Origin: Photobacterium profundum SS9
GTDB taxonomy: Bacteria > Pseudomonadota > Gammaproteobacteria > Enterobacterales > Vibrionaceae
Length of the DNA stretch: 64,000 nucleotides
Direction of reading: 5' to 3'
Assembly (NCBI RefSeq): GCF_000196255.1
Contig: NC_006370.1
Coordinates: forward strand, 836,187-900,186
Position numbers and translations under genes: made by a program. This document shows, piece by piece, positions 29,930-42,070 of this stretch (positions within the stretch are counted from its first letter, which is position 1; every line of letters begins with the position of its first letter). The notes below the pieces were generated by a model that searched no databases, was not told the origin of the DNA, and saw only the letters and a program-made list of their open reading frames with translations.

Positions 29930-30037
29930 CTTTTCGTTGTAGGTATTATTTAATACAGCAATTTATTAAGCGTTGTGAAATGAACTTTTATCGAAAAAAG
30001 TAACACGAAATACCAGAAAATCGGAATGAACATAAGA

Positions 30038-30064
30038 AAAGGCACCTTCGGGTGCTTTTTTGTT
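30038..30064 (+). terminator. terminator after guaA
   Basis: AAAGGCACC / GGTGC-type stem with a TTCG tetraloop and a TTTTTTGTTTT tail. Confidence 0.85.
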
Positions 30065-30379
30065 TTCAGCTACGCTATTTATATTATTTAGATGTAGTAA
30101 CACATGATATCTGGTGTTGAGTTTACAAATACAAAGTGTGCTTGCTTTGTTAGGTACATGTTTCGTATTAATATTTATTTACAATATACTATTGCTAGCT
30201 TTTGTTATTACATGGTTAAACCCGCTTTTTATTTGTCATTTTTCATTACAATCTACTGGTATCTTTCATCGTAACGGTGAAGCAAACAGATTAACGGACG
30301 ATAAGATAAATACGTCACTGTAAAAGTGGTAAAGACACCGTCACGAATCTACAACAACATCATTTTCCATGGAGCTCCC
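30065..30379. other. intergenic region before the AbgT-type transporter gene
   Basis: AT-rich, with several possible promoter boxes (for example TTTACA near 30178 and TATACT just after it). No gene was supported: the plus-strand frame at 30114-30323 is a chance hydrophobic reading. No riboswitch-like structure was recognised. Confidence 0.4.
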
Positions 30380-31939
30380 ATGAGTAAGCAAGCAATAGAT
30401 AAAATGCCTCCTGCACCTAGCAGTGCTATGAACCGCTTTTTGAATGCAATTGAAACAACAGGTAACAAAATCCCCGATCCAGCTTTATTGTTTTTTTGGG
30501 GATTAATCATCGTTTGGATCCTTTCTGCCATTTTTGCTCAGTTTGATTTTGGGTTTGTACACCCAGTTACAGGTCAAGCAGTTGAAGTGAAAAACTTATT
30601 AACGGGTGAGTCATTTGCTAGTTTCTTAGCAAATATGGTTAAGAACTTTACCGGCTTTGCACCTTTAGGCATCGTATTGGTGGCGATGTTGGGTGTGGGT
30701 GTTGCTGAAGCGTCAGGCTTTATCAATACTGGCCTTAAGAAGATGCTTAATTTTACGCCTGCGAAATTATTAACACCAATGTTAATCTTGGTGGCAATCG
30801 TTTCTCACACCGCTGCTGATGCGGGTTACGTGTTGGTTATTCCACTAGGTGGTATCATCTTCCACGCTGCTGGACGTCACCCTCTTGCGGGTATTGCCGC
30901 TGCATTTGCGGGTGTATCAGGCGGTTTCTCTGCTAACTTTATTCCATCAGGGATTGATCCTTTATTAGCTGGCTTTACGCAGTCTGCGGCACAAATTCTA
31001 GATCCTACTTATATCGTAAACCCATTATCTAACTTATTATTTACCGGTTTATCTTCAATACTTGTTGTGAGTATCGGTTGGTATGTAACAGATAAGGTGA
31101 TTGAACCACGCTTAGCAAATACTGCAATCGATGAAGATGCAGAAGAAGCGCCAGATATGGGCTCTTTCACTGCAGTAGAAAGTAAAGCTTTCTCTCGTGC
31201 TGGCTGGGCAATGATCGCTGGTATTGTGGTATTGGTTGCGTCAGTTATTCCTGAAACGTCGCCACTTCGTTCGCCGACTGGTGATATCACAGCATTCAAT
31301 GCGCCGTTAATGCAGTCGATTGTACCGCTAATCTTTATTCTATTCGTTATTCCTGGTGTGGTGTACGGTAGGATTGCGGGTACCTTTAAATCAAGTGATG
31401 ATGTTATTAAGTCTATGTCTGCAACAATGAGCAGCATGGGCAGCTTCATGGTAATGGCATTCTTTATTGCTCAATTCTTAGTTGCATTTACGCAATCTAA
31501 CTTGGGTACATTGCTGGCGCTTTCTGGTGCTGAATTGCTTCATGCAATGAACTTACCGGGACAGGTGACAATTGTTGGTATGATCTTGCTAACAGCGTTT
31601 GTTAACTTGTTAGTGGGTTCGGCATCGGCTAAGTGGGCATTGATTGGTCCAATCTTAGTACCAATGTTAATGGCTGTTGGCATCTCACCAGAGCTTACTC
31701 AGGCAGCTTACCGTGTGGGTGATTCTGTTTCTAATATTATCTCACCTATGATGGTGTTCTTCCCACTTGTTGTGGTTTACATGCAGCGTTATGTGAAGGG
31801 CTCTGGTATTGGTTCGCTTGCGTCAATGATGATGCCTTACTCAATCGCGATGATGATTGGTTGGACTATCTTCTTGCTAGTATACTGGGCACTAGGGATA
31901 CCTCTTGGTGTTCAAGCACCATATACATACAGCATGTAA
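30380..31939 (+). CDS. AbgT-family transporter
   Basis: 519 aa inner-membrane protein with about 11-13 hydrophobic segments. Family blocks include the start region PDPALLFFWGLIIVW, the reentrant-loop sequences HTAADAGYVLVIPLGG and SGGFSANFIPSGIDPLL, and the C-terminal GSASAKWALIGPILVPM and RVGDSVSNIISPMM. AbgT (E. coli) imports p-aminobenzoyl-glutamate, and homologues such as MtrF and YdaH export sulfonamides and related antimetabolites. Substrate and direction cannot be told here. The ATG at 30380 (GGAG five bases upstream) is preferred over 30326. No abgA/abgB peptidase genes adjoin. Confidence 0.88.
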   Translation: MSKQAIDKMPPAPSSAMNRFLNAIETTGNKIPDPALLFFWGLIIVWILSAIFAQFDFGFVHPVTGQAVEVKNLLTGESFASFLANMVKNFTGFAPLGIVLVAMLGVGVAEASGFINTGLKKMLNFTPAKLLTPMLILVAIVSHTAADAGYVLVIPLGGIIFHAAGRHPLAGIAAAFAGVSGGFSANFIPSGIDPLLAGFTQSAAQILDPTYIVNPLSNLLFTGLSSILVVSIGWYVTDKVIEPRLANTAIDEDAEEAPDMGSFTAVESKAFSRAGWAMIAGIVVLVASVIPETSPLRSPTGDITAFNAPLMQSIVPLIFILFVIPGVVYGRIAGTFKSSDDVIKSMSATMSSMGSFMVMAFFIAQFLVAFTQSNLGTLLALSGAELLHAMNLPGQVTIVGMILLTAFVNLLVGSASAKWALIGPILVPMLMAVGISPELTQAAYRVGDSVSNIISPMMVFFPLVVVYMQRYVKGSGIGSLASMMMPYSIAMMIGWTIFLLVYWALGIPLGVQAPYTYSM

Positions 31940-31990
31940 TATCAGTTATATGCGTTAGAATCGGCTTGTTATTGCAAGCTCTACAATGAA

Positions 31991-32019
31991 AAAAAGCCTC
32001 GCATGCGAGGCTTTTTTTT
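31991..32019. terminator. bidirectional terminator between the AbgT-type gene and fghA
   Basis: AAAAAGCCTCGC / GCGAGGCTTTTT palindrome with T on one side and A on the other, between convergent genes. Confidence 0.88.
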
Positions 32020-32048
32020 ATCAAGATAATGCTGGTAACGATAAGCTA

Positions 32049-32891
32049 TTAAGCAAAGTGCTTAGCGTGGAAGCGCAGGTGATCTTCAATAAAGCTCGCA
32101 ATAAAGAAGTAGCTGTGGTCGTAGCCTTCTTGCATGCGTAGTTCCAATGGGTAGCCGACACTTTCTGCTACAGCAACCAATGCTTCTGGTTTTAATTGTT
32201 CTACCATGAAATTGTCTTGATCGCCTTGATCAACTAACGCTGGTAGCCGAGCATCAGTGTGTTTCATGAGTTCAGTTGCGTCGTAGGCTTTCCATTGTTC
32301 GGTGTCTTTGCCTAGGTAGCCTGTGAATGCTTTTTGTCCCCATGGGCATTGCATCGGGTTCACGATTGGGCTGAATGCCGATACCGAACTAAAGCGTGCA
32401 GGGTTTTTCAGGGCAATTGTCAATGCACCATGGCCACCCATAGAGTGACCGCTGATAGCACGTTGTTGTGTTACAGGGAAGTTTGCTTCAATCAGATCAG
32501 GCAGTTCGTTAACTACATAATCATACATTTGGTAATGACGGTTAAAGGGCGCTTGCGTGGCATTGACATAAAAGCCTGCACCTAACCCAAAGTCATAGCT
32601 GCCATCGGCATCATCAGTAACATCGTCACCGCGTGGGCTCGTATCTGGGGCGACAATAGCCATACCTAATTCGGCGGCTAGACGTTGTGCCCCTGCTTTG
32701 TGCATGAAGTTTTCATCAGTGCAGGTTAAGCCTGATAACCAATACAGAACGGGCACTTTTTTACCACTGACAATTTGCGGTGGTAAAAAAATGGCAAAAC
32801 GCATATTGCAGTTTAATGCAGTCGAACGGTGAGTATATTGTTTGTTCCAACCGCCAAAACTTTTGTTTGAGCTGATGTTCTCTAAAGTCAT
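32049..32891 (-). CDS. fghA: S-formylglutathione hydrolase
   Basis: 280 aa esterase-D-type alpha/beta hydrolase, which splits S-formylglutathione to formate and glutathione as the last step of formaldehyde detoxification. The catalytic Ser lies in ISGHSMGGHGALT. The Asp is near DQGDQDNFM and the His in GYDHSYFFI. The opening GGWNKQYTHRS and the oxyanion region LSGLTCTDENFMHKAGAQ are typical. It lies downstream of adhC on the same strand, 105 bases away with a hairpin between, so its expression may be attenuated relative to adhC. Confidence 0.94.
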   Translation of the reverse strand: MTLENISSNKSFGGWNKQYTHRSTALNCNMRFAIFLPPQIVSGKKVPVLYWLSGLTCTDENFMHKAGAQRLAAELGMAIVAPDTSPRGDDVTDDADGSYDFGLGAGFYVNATQAPFNRHYQMYDYVVNELPDLIEANFPVTQQRAISGHSMGGHGALTIALKNPARFSSVSAFSPIVNPMQCPWGQKAFTGYLGKDTEQWKAYDATELMKHTDARLPALVDQGDQDNFMVEQLKPEALVAVAESVGYPLELRMQEGYDHSYFFIASFIEDHLRFHAKHFA

Positions 32892-32917
32892 GGGATAGCC
32901 TTAAATTAAGTAAATAT

Positions 32918-32943
32918 TAAAAAGCGCTGCCAGAGCAGCGCTT
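32918..32943 (-). terminator. hairpin between adhC and fghA
   Basis: On the minus strand AAGCGCTGC / GCAGCGCTT (9 bp, four-base loop) is followed by TTTAATATTT. It is positioned to end or attenuate adhC transcripts before fghA. Confidence 0.7.
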
Positions 32944-32996
32944 GAATAGTTCAATTAGAACGAGCGTTATAATCGCCGTTATGTTTGAGCTACAGG

Positions 32997-34151
<1,155 letters not shown>

Positions 34152-34436
34152 TCACAACGTGAGTAATCAGACCTATTATTTTTTTGATAGTTTTCCCACT
34201 TATACACAGTAGGTGAGAATTCTGATAGTGACGAATAAATACCGCTTTCTCGTCATTTGTTTCGATGGGAGATATTATATTTATTTCTGATTGAATGATA
34301 ATTGGGGTAAATGGCAAATCACTTTTACTCATATGTAACAATAAGGAGGTTGGTTTTATCATAAGCCGCGAAACTGCTGTGGGTGGAGCAAAATGCAGTG
34401 CATGCTGAAAGGTAACCTATCATCACTGTGGCTAGT

Positions 34437-35010
<574 letters not shown>

Positions 35011-35043
35011 TGGATTTGGTGTAATGCTTAGTTTGATTCTTTA

Positions 35044-35094
35044 GTTAGAAAATAAGAAGCCCGGTCAATTGAACCGGGCTTCTTATTTTCTAAC
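35044..35094. terminator. very long perfect hairpin terminator after tadA
   Basis: A 22-bp perfect stem (35044-35065 with 35073-35094) around a seven-base CAATTGA loop. The outer half is AT-rich, giving T-rich 3' sides in both directions, so it can serve both tadA and the minus-strand small ORF next to it. Confidence 0.85.
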
Positions 35095-35109
35095 ATGGAT
35101 TACGCAGAC

Positions 35110-35262
35110 TTAATCTGCCAATATTGCTGAAAGTACATAAGTGCGTTGACGCCAAAGAACCTTACGACGAATATTCACACTCAAACGCTTTCGGCGTGTA
35201 GCCGCTGATGTCATGTGCTTTTTAAAGTTATTTGCCGTCGATTTTTGTTTGGATATTCTCAT
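35110..35262 (-). CDS. small, highly basic 50-residue protein, unknown
   Basis: A complete minus-strand frame of 50 codons: ATG at 35262, TAA ending at 35110. It opens MRISKQKSTANNFKKHM, continues TSAATRRKRLSVNIRRK and ends WRQRTYVLSAILAD. It has about 14 Lys/Arg and almost no acidic residues. A purine-rich AAGAGAA precedes the start. It ends 16 bases from a strong bidirectional hairpin. A perfect TGTGAA N8 TTCACA inverted repeat lies just upstream (about 35282-35301). The composition suggests a nucleic-acid or ribosome-binding peptide, but I do not recognise a family. Confidence 0.5.
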   Translation of the reverse strand: MRISKQKSTANNFKKHMTSAATRRKRLSVNIRRKVLWRQRTYVLSAILAD

Positions 35263-35427
35263 AGCATTTCTCTTTTGAAAAACTGTGAAAATGATTGTTC
35301 ACAGAACGCATTGCATCAGTTGATGCATATGGCTTGATTGTTACCTACTTATTAAAAATCGCGTACGATCCCGATCCCATCTTAGTACAATAACTTTGCA
35401 TAGTTGACCCTTCGGTCATAAAACACC

Positions 35428-35463
35428 CAGCCCTGATTACGATAATGAGTAATACAGGGCTGT
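35428..35463. terminator. terminator downstream of mltF
   Basis: CAGCCCTG / CAGGGCTG stem continued by ATTAC / GTAAT. The plus side has TTTTTG and the minus side GGTGTTTTAT. It lies 44 bases past the mltF stop. Confidence 0.65.
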
Positions 35464-35506
35464 TTTTGTATGAGCAGGAAGACTGATCACATTGCTTGTT
35501 ACTGGT

Positions 35507-37051
35507 TTATTGTGATGGCCCGGGATCTTCTATTGTCTTTTCTGCACTACTTATTGCTGCTTCATTGTTTAATGAACCATCCACATTAGCTTGTCTTGGT
35601 GGTACGGGCGGCAAGGTAATGGTCTGTAAGCCATCAACCACTTGTACATCATCACTATCATAATCGTGGCTGTGCGCTTGTTCATAGCCAATAATACTTT
35701 GATAGTAGCGGCGAATATTTTCGACATAATTTAAGGCTTCATCACCACGGGCATAACCATAGCGACTTTGCTGATAGTATTTACGTTGGCGTAATAGGGG
35801 TAAGCGTTGTTTTACGTCGGTCCAGGTATCTTGGTTACCGCCTTGCTTGTGGGTAAGGCGACGCGCATCCATCATATGACCAAAGCCCACATTATAAGAA
35901 GCAAGCGCAAACCATACTTTTTCATGGCTTTCGATACTGTCGGGTACTCGGCTAATCATTTTGCGTAAGTACTCTGCACCACCACGAATACTTTGCTCTG
36001 GGTCTAGGCGGTTTTTCACCCCAACGGATTTGGCTGTTGGTAAGGTTAACATCATCATGCCGCGCACACCCGTAGGCGATACGGCTTGTGGATTCCAATG
36101 GGATTCTTGGTAGGACAACGCAGCAATTAAGCGCCAATCAAACTCATTAGAATACTTCTTAAATAACGATTCCCAGCGGGGCAATTTACTTTCAATCGCC
36201 CGTAAAAATGCACGTGTATCGACATAATCAAAACTGCCAACATGACCGAAATATTTTTCTTCTAATTGAGCTAATTCACCACTTTGTTTGATTTCACCAA
36301 AAAACTCAATGAGCAGAGCGTACAGGCTATCATCCGTTGATTTATTGACAAACCATGCAATCGGTTCATCTTCGGTAAGCTCCATTGCAATTGCGACATC
36401 GGGATGAATACGCTGACTTAGCGCAACATCGACTGAATCGGCAATCGTAAAATCAAGTTCCCCTTTAGCCACTAGGCGTAGTAGCTCATCAGAGTCGGTT
36501 TCTTCAATCGACTCCCAAGTCAAATCAGGGTGAATTTCTTTCAGTTTAATTAAGTGTTTTTCATGGCTAGAGCCTTTTACAACGCTTAACGTACCTTTAT
36601 TTAAGGCTAAGTCGGCAGGTTTTCTTGGGCGCCATTGTCCATTTTTATATACTACAATCTGGCTAGCATAATAATAAGCAGGGGCTGCGTGATAATTTTC
36701 GATACGGTCTTTAGATATAGTGAGGCCAGCCGCTACGACATCAATACCACCACGTTCGAGAGTGGGGAATAAACCAGAAAGGGTAAACATGGGTTGCATT
36801 TCGAGTTTAACCCCCAGCTTTTGGGCAAAGCGCTGAGCCAATTCATAATCAAGCCCAGTTGGTCCATCATTACCAATGTAATAAGACAGCTGATTATTTA
36901 ATGTTCCTACTCGGATAACACCGCTTTCACGGATCTTTTCAAGATCGGTCAAGTTATCATCTTGCCATTGGCATCCAGAAAGCAATGCGAGTACCAATGC
37001 GACGGTAAAGAGTTCTCGGAACTTTGTAATTAACGGATTATTACTCAACAA
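35507..37051 (-). CDS. mltF: membrane-bound lytic murein transglycosylase F
   Basis: 514 aa lipoprotein cutting peptidoglycan glycan strands to 1,6-anhydro products. The signal peptide ends in lipobox LLSGC with Cys27. The N-terminal domain (about 40-270) is a solute-binding-protein type 3 fold (SGVIRVGTLNN, GLDYELAQRFA, GGIDVVAAGLT) acting as a regulatory module. The C-terminal SLT domain (about 290-460) has catalytic Glu in ALSYQESHWNP, then SPTGVRGMMMLT and SYNVGFGHMMDAR. The C-terminal about 40 residues are a Pro/Asp-rich tail. It is divergent from purL, as in E. coli. Confidence 0.94.
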   Translation of the reverse strand: MLSNNPLITKFRELFTVALVLALLSGCQWQDDNLTDLEKIRESGVIRVGTLNNQLSYYIGNDGPTGLDYELAQRFAQKLGVKLEMQPMFTLSGLFPTLERGGIDVVAAGLTISKDRIENYHAAPAYYYASQIVVYKNGQWRPRKPADLALNKGTLSVVKGSSHEKHLIKLKEIHPDLTWESIEETDSDELLRLVAKGELDFTIADSVDVALSQRIHPDVAIAMELTEDEPIAWFVNKSTDDSLYALLIEFFGEIKQSGELAQLEEKYFGHVGSFDYVDTRAFLRAIESKLPRWESLFKKYSNEFDWRLIAALSYQESHWNPQAVSPTGVRGMMMLTLPTAKSVGVKNRLDPEQSIRGGAEYLRKMISRVPDSIESHEKVWFALASYNVGFGHMMDARRLTHKQGGNQDTWTDVKQRLPLLRQRKYYQQSRYGYARGDEALNYVENIRRYYQSIIGYEQAHSHDYDSDDVQVVDGLQTITLPPVPPRQANVDGSLNNEAAISSAEKTIEDPGPSQ

Positions 37052-37199
37052 AACATGCTCATCATTATTATTTGGTGTTCTTTATACCAAAGGTCGGCAT
37101 CACAGCAAAGAGACTCTGCTTTGAACTCTGTATGAATTCGTTAATGTGCGTCTCAAAACGGGTTTAAATCTTTTTTTTTACAGTTGTTGTAAAAAAAAC

Positions 37200-37215
37200 G
37201 CGCAAACGGTTGCGT
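37200..37215 (+). promoter_or_regulatory. PurR-like operator and promoter of purL
   Basis: GCGCAAACGGTTGCGT matches the PurR box at 14 of 16. TATACT at 37245-37250 with TTACGT at 37222-37227 (17-base spacer) gives a plausible promoter just downstream. The rest of the 346-base mltF-purL gap holds a long leader (about 140 bases) with a small ACCCAA / TTGGGT hairpin at about 37330-37346. Confidence 0.75.
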
Positions 37216-37397
37216 CAAGAGTTACGTCACAAAAAAAATTCCTTTATACTGTGCTCCATCGTAATCCATGTACTCACTATAAAGCGCTAAAAAGTTGCTG
37301 AAGTGGTAAAGGTGACATTGACGTAATAAACCCAAATTTGTTGGGTGTTAGGCCAATATCACCTTCATTCAATTAGCTAATCGAGAGTAGTACGCAC

Positions 37398-40300
37398 ATG
37401 GAAATTTTGCGTGGTTCACCCGCACTATCTGAGTTTCGCGTTAATAAGCTATTAGAGCGTTGTCGCGAGTTAGATCTACCTGTGTCCGGCATTTATGCCG
37501 AGTTCATGCACTTTGCTGATGTCTCTGCTCCCCTGAATTCAGATGAGCAAAGCAAGCTTGCGAGCCTGCTTACATATGGTCCGACGATCGCAGAGCATGA
37601 GCCTACTGGCACTATGCTCCTTGTTACTCCTCGTCCTGGTACTATCTCTCCATGGTCTTCTAAGTCTACCGATATTGCGCAGAACTGTGCGTTAGGTAAC
37701 GTTAAGCGTTTAGAGCGTGGTACGGCTTACTACGTAGAAGTCACCGCAGATCTTACGAATGCACAACTTACAGACTTAAAAGCTCTGATCCATGATCGTA
37801 TGATGGAAGTTGTCTTTACGGATGTCGATTCTGCAGCCGCATTATTTACCCAAGCAGAGCCAGCACCCGTTCAAAGTGTTGATATCTTGGTGGGTGGTCG
37901 CAAGGCGCTAGAAGATGCCAACCTAAAATTGGGCTTAGCATTAGCTGAAGATGAAATTGACTACTTAGTCGAAAATTTCACTATGTTAGGTCGCAATCCT
38001 AACGATATTGAATTAATGATGTTTGCTCAAGCGAACTCTGAGCATTGTCGCCATAAAATCTTTAATGCTGACTGGACTATCGACGGTGTCGAGCAAGAAA
38101 AGTCATTGTTCAAGATGATTAAGAACACCTACGAAAAAAATCACGAGCACGTTCTGTCTGCATATAAAGATAATGCGGCAGTGATGGAAGGTTCAGAAGT
38201 GGGGCGCTTTTTCCCTAACCCTGAATCTCGCCAATATAACTACCATCAGGAAGCGGCCCATATCCTGATGAAGGTAGAAACACATAACCACCCAACGGCT
38301 ATTTCACCATGGCCTGGTGCATCTACCGGTTCTGGTGGTGAAATTCGAGATGAAGGCGCAACAGGTCTTGGTGGTAAGCCAAAAGCAGGCTTGGTTGGTT
38401 TTACAGTCTCTAACTTACGTGTTCCTGGTTTTGAACAGCCTTGGGAAACAGATTTCGGTAAGCCGGGTCGTATTGTTAATGCATTAGAGATTATGCTGGA
38501 AGGGCCACTCGGTGGTGCGGCATTCAACAATGAATTTGGTCGTCCTAACTTATTAGGCTACTTCCGTACGTACGAAGAAAAAGTGACGTCGCACAATGGC
38601 GAAGAAATTCGCGGTTACCACAAGCCAATCATGATTGCTGGTGGTATGGGTAATATTCGTGCTGATCACGTTCAGAAAAAAGAAATCCCAGTCGGCGCTA
38701 AGCTAATTGTACTTGGTGGCCCTGCAATGAACATTGGTTTGGGCGGTGGTGCAGCTTCATCAATGGCGTCTGGTCAATCAGCAGAAGATTTAGATTTCGC
38801 ATCAGTACAACGTGAAAACCCTGAAATGGAACGTCGTTGTCAAGAAGTGATCGACCGTTGTTGGCAGATGGGTGATGCTAACCCAATCGCATTTATTCAC
38901 GATGTCGGTGCTGGTGGTATTTCAAACGCCTTACCAGAGCTTGTCGATGATGGTGAACGTGGCGGTAAATTCCAGCTACGCAACGTACCCAATGATGAAC
39001 CGGGTATGAGCCCGCTAGAAATTTGGTGTAACGAATCGCAAGAACGTTATGTTATGGCTGTTGCACCAGAAAATCTGGCCGTATTTGAAGCGATTTGTAA
39101 ACGTGAACGCGCCCCGTTTGCCGTTGTTGGTGAAGCCACAGAAGAGCGTCACCTAACACTTGAAGATGAACATTTCGATAATACGCCAATCGACATGCCT
39201 ATGGATATTCTATTAGGTAAAGCACCAAAAATGCATCGTGACGCGAAAACACTGAAAGTTGAAGGTCAGGCAATTGACCGCAGTGGCATCGAACTAGAAG
39301 CGGCAACACAACGCGTATTACGCTTACCCGCCGTTGCTGAGAAAACATTCCTTATCACGATTGGTGATCGCAGCGTAACAGGTTTAGTTGCACGTGATCA
39401 GATGGTCGGCCCATGGCAGGTCCCTGTTGCTAACTGTGCAGTAACCGCGGCGAGTTATGACACCTATCACGGCGAAGCAATGTCGATGGGTGAACGTACA
39501 CCGGTTGCACTGCTTGATTTTGGCGCATCTGCTCGTTTAGCCGTTGGCGAAGCGATTACCAATATCGCAAGTGCTGATATTGGCGATATGAAGCGTATTA
39601 ATTTATCGGCAAACTGGATGTCTCCAGCGGGCCACCCTGGTGAAGATGCGGGTTTATACGAAGCCGTTAAAGCAGTAGGTGAAGAGTTGTGTCCTGCTCT
39701 TGGCTTAACGATTCCAGTTGGTAAAGATTCGATGTCGATGAAGACCAAGTGGGAGCAAGATGGCGAGCAGAAAGAAGTCACTTCTCCGTTATCATTGGTG
39801 ATTACCGCGTTTGGTCGTGTTGAAGATGTCCGTAAAACAGTAACGCCTCAGCTACGCACTGATAAAGGTGAATCAAGCTTAATCTTGATTGATCTAGGTT
39901 GTGGTCAAAACCGTCTTGGTGCTACGGCACTGGCACAGGTTTACAAGCAACTGGGTGATAAGCCTGCTGATGTTGATAACCCTGAATTACTCAAAGGCTT
40001 CTTCTACGCTGTTCAAGCACTAGTACGTGATGAAAAAGTATTGGCTTACCATGACCGTGGTGATGGTGGTTTATATGTGACTCTGGCTGAAATGGCATTT
40101 GCGGGTCACACCGGTGTTGAAGTTGACATTAATACGTCTGAAAGCGATGCATGTGACGATGTACTAGCAATGCTTTTCAATGAAGAGCTAGGTGCTGTAC
40201 TTCAAGTTCGTACTGAAGACCTCGATACGGTGAAATCAGTACTTGCCGAACATGGCTTAACAGCATGCAGCCATGTTATTGGTACCGTGGTTGATGAAGA

Positions 40301-41366
40301 CGTGGTTCGTATCTGGAATGGCAACGATCGCGTTCTTGAGCAAAGCCGCACTGACCTTCGTACTGTCTGGGCTGAAACGACTTACCAGATGCAAGCGATG
40401 CGTGATAACCCTGCGGGTGCCTTGCAAGAGTTTGAAGCGAAGAAAGATAACAGTGACCCAGGCCTAAGCGCTCAGTTAACCTTCGACATTAATGAAGATG
40501 TAGCCGCCCCCTTTATTGCTGCTCCATTTATTACAAAAGCACCAAAGACTGGTGCATCAGTAGTTAATGCACCGGCAATTAACTTAGGTGCAAAACCACA
40601 AATGGCCATTCTACGTGAGCAGGGTGTTAACTCTCATGTTGAAATGGCAGCGGCTTTTGACCGTGCTGGTTTTGAAGCAACAGATGTTCATATGAGTGAT
40701 ATTTTGTCTGGCAACGTTCAGCTAGAAGGGTTCAATGGGCTTGTTGCTTGTGGCGGTTTCTCATACGGTGACGTATTGGGTGCTGGTGAAGGTTGGGCTA
40801 AATCAGTGTTGTTTAACAACATCGCTCGTGACCAATTTGAAGCATTCTTCAAGCGTAACGATACATTCTCATTGGGTGTGTGTAACGGTTGTCAGATGAT
40901 GTCGAACTTAAGTGAGCTTATTCCTGGTTCAGATCTGTGGCCACGCTTTGTTCGTAACGAGTCTGAGCGTTTTGAAGCACGTTTCAGCCTAGTTGAAGTA
41001 CAGAAGAGTGACTCGTTGTTCTTCAACGAAATGGCTGGTTCTCGTATGCCAATCGCGGTTTCTCATGGTGAAGGTCGTGTAGAAGTGCGTAACGGTGAGC
41101 ACCTTAATGCGATTGAGCAATCAGGTACTGTTGCGTTACGTTACCTTGATAACTTCGGTAATGTTACTCAGAACTACCCTGCGAACCCGAACGGTTCACC
41201 AAATGGTATTACAGGGTTAACAACGATGGATGGTCGCGTAACGATTATGATGCCTCACCCTGAGCGTGTATTCCGTACTGTGGCTAACTCATGGCACCCA
41301 GATGACTGGAATGAAAACAGTCCTTGGATGCGCATGTTCCGTAATGCCCGCGTGAATCTTGGTTAA
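37398..41366 (+). CDS. purL: phosphoribosylformylglycinamidine synthase
   Basis: 1322 aa large-type PurL, slightly longer than the E. coli enzyme (about 1295). It converts FGAR to FGAM using glutamine and ATP in purine synthesis. The N-terminal domain starts [19 protein letters not shown]. The FGAM synthetase core has [34 protein letters not shown] and [16 protein letters not shown]. The C-terminal glutaminase has nucleophile Cys in [19 protein letters not shown] and His/Glu in [12 protein letters not shown] stretch near residues 1030-1055 ([19 protein letters not shown]) looks like a loose interdomain linker. Confidence 0.97.
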   Translation: MEILRGSPALSEFRVNKLLERCRELDLPVSGIYAEFMHFADVSAPLNSDEQSKLASLLTYGPTIAEHEPTGTMLLVTPRPGTISPWSSKSTDIAQNCALGNVKRLERGTAYYVEVTADLTNAQLTDLKALIHDRMMEVVFTDVDSAAALFTQAEPAPVQSVDILVGGRKALEDANLKLGLALAEDEIDYLVENFTMLGRNPNDIELMMFAQANSEHCRHKIFNADWTIDGVEQEKSLFKMIKNTYEKNHEHVLSAYKDNAAVMEGSEVGRFFPNPESRQYNYHQEAAHILMKVETHNHPTAISPWPGASTGSGGEIRDEGATGLGGKPKAGLVGFTVSNLRVPGFEQPWETDFGKPGRIVNALEIMLEGPLGGAAFNNEFGRPNLLGYFRTYEEKVTSHNGEEIRGYHKPIMIAGGMGNIRADHVQKKEIPVGAKLIVLGGPAMNIGLGGGAASSMASGQSAEDLDFASVQRENPEMERRCQEVIDRCWQMGDANPIAFIHDVGAGGISNALPELVDDGERGGKFQLRNVPNDEPGMSPLEIWCNESQERYVMAVAPENLAVFEAICKRERAPFAVVGEATEERHLTLEDEHFDNTPIDMPMDILLGKAPKMHRDAKTLKVEGQAIDRSGIELEAATQRVLRLPAVAEKTFLITIGDRSVTGLVARDQMVGPWQVPVANCAVTAASYDTYHGEAMSMGERTPVALLDFGASARLAVGEAITNIASADIGDMKRINLSANWMSPAGHPGEDAGLYEAVKAVGEELCPALGLTIPVGKDSMSMKTKWEQDGEQKEVTSPLSLVITAFGRVEDVRKTVTPQLRTDKGESSLILIDLGCGQNRLGATALAQVYKQLGDKPADVDNPELLKGFFYAVQALVRDEKVLAYHDRGDGGLYVTLAEMAFAGHTGVEVDINTSESDACDDVLAMLFNEELGAVLQVRTEDLDTVKSVLAEHGLTACSHVIGTVVDEDVVRIWNGNDRVLEQSRTDLRTVWAETTYQMQAMRDNPAGALQEFEAKKDNSDPGLSAQLTFDINEDVAAPFIAAPFITKAPKTGASVVNAPAINLGAKPQMAILREQGVNSHVEMAAAFDRAGFEATDVHMSDILSGNVQLEGFNGLVACGGFSYGDVLGAGEGWAKSVLFNNIARDQFEAFFKRNDTFSLGVCNGCQMMSNLSELIPGSDLWPRFVRNESERFEARFSLVEVQKSDSLFFNEMAGSRMPIAVSHGEGRVEVRNGEHLNAIEQSGTVALRYLDNFGNVTQNYPANPNGSPNGITGLTTMDGRVTIMMPHPERVFRTVANSWHPDDWNENSPWMRMFRNARVNLG

Positions 41367-41432
41367 TCTATAAATTGGCTATCCATGATCAATGGATATA
41401 AACCAAATTAATAGCTTTGATTTCAATGCATT

Positions 41433-41467
41433 AAAAACCGTCACTTGTTAGGTGGCGGTTTTTTATT
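41433..41467 (+). terminator. terminator after purL
   Basis: AAAACCGTCAC / GTGGCGGTTTTTT stem with one mismatch and a TTGTTAG loop. Confidence 0.8.
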
Positions 41468-41770
41468 GTCTGAATATTCATAATTTAGTGAGTTTTTTGA
41501 TCTAATACCATATATGGACCCTCTCGCATTGCAAGGCATAATGGTGAAGATTAATGAAACTCGTTTGCTGCCATATATTCGGCTTAGTTGAGAATGTAAA
41601 CTCTCTAGCCCTGATGGATTTCGCACCTTATCTTCATATCAATCTAACGGCCTTACAGCCTTTGGTATTACCTGAGTTTTATAAGGTGGTTATGAGCCTT
41701 TAATCATCAATATCATGTCTTGTGCAATTCAGTGAGTGGATGGATTTAGCCTTAACTTACATTATGTGGG

Positions 41771-42070
41771 TTAAGGTTTTACCTGATAATCTTGCCCATT
41801 ATGTACCATCGCCCAAGCGAATCTTGCCATTTTATTCGCCAAAGCAACGCAGGCTTTGTTAAAACCTACACGCTCCTGATCATTTTTATTACTCGCATTT
41901 CTCAACGCACTTCTAGCGCCATTGATCAATTGAGTTCGAATGTAAGTATCTCCTCGCTGTATTTCATTATCGGCTTGCTTTACCTTTTCATCTAAAACAA
42001 GGAGCTCATCATGTAATAAAAAGAACTGGCGGCGGGCTAACTCAGTAAGCTCATTATTACTCTCTTCCAG
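41771..42070 (-). pseudogene. C-terminal part of the broken IS110-family transposase
   Basis: The frame reads EESNNELTELARRQFFLLHDELL, given here in two blocks (EESNNELTELARR, QFFLLHDELL), then jumps from VKQADNEIQ straight to RGDTYIRTQLINGARSAL and ends GFNKACVALANKMARFAWAM. In intact relatives about 100 residues, including the Tnp_20 helix-hairpin-helix region and catalytic Ser, lie between those two blocks. That section is deleted here, so the enzyme is dead even without the IS200 insertion. The C-terminal LVHNGQDYQVK-type tail is intact. Confidence 0.8.

Noticed and set aside
30114..30323. 69-codon hydrophobic frame before the AbgT-type gene
   Set aside because: Begins at a TTG without a ribosome site. 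The hydrophobicity comes from AT-rich promoter DNA.
31009..31449. Minus-strand frame of 146 codons opposite the AbgT-type gene
   Set aside because: Overlaps a clear transporter gene. Its composition reflects the complementary hydrophobic codons.
35282..35301. TGTGAA-N8-TTCACA as a CRP site
   Set aside because: CRP half sites TGTGA/TCACA need a six-base spacer. Here it is ten, so it is only noted as an inverted repeat near the small ORF.
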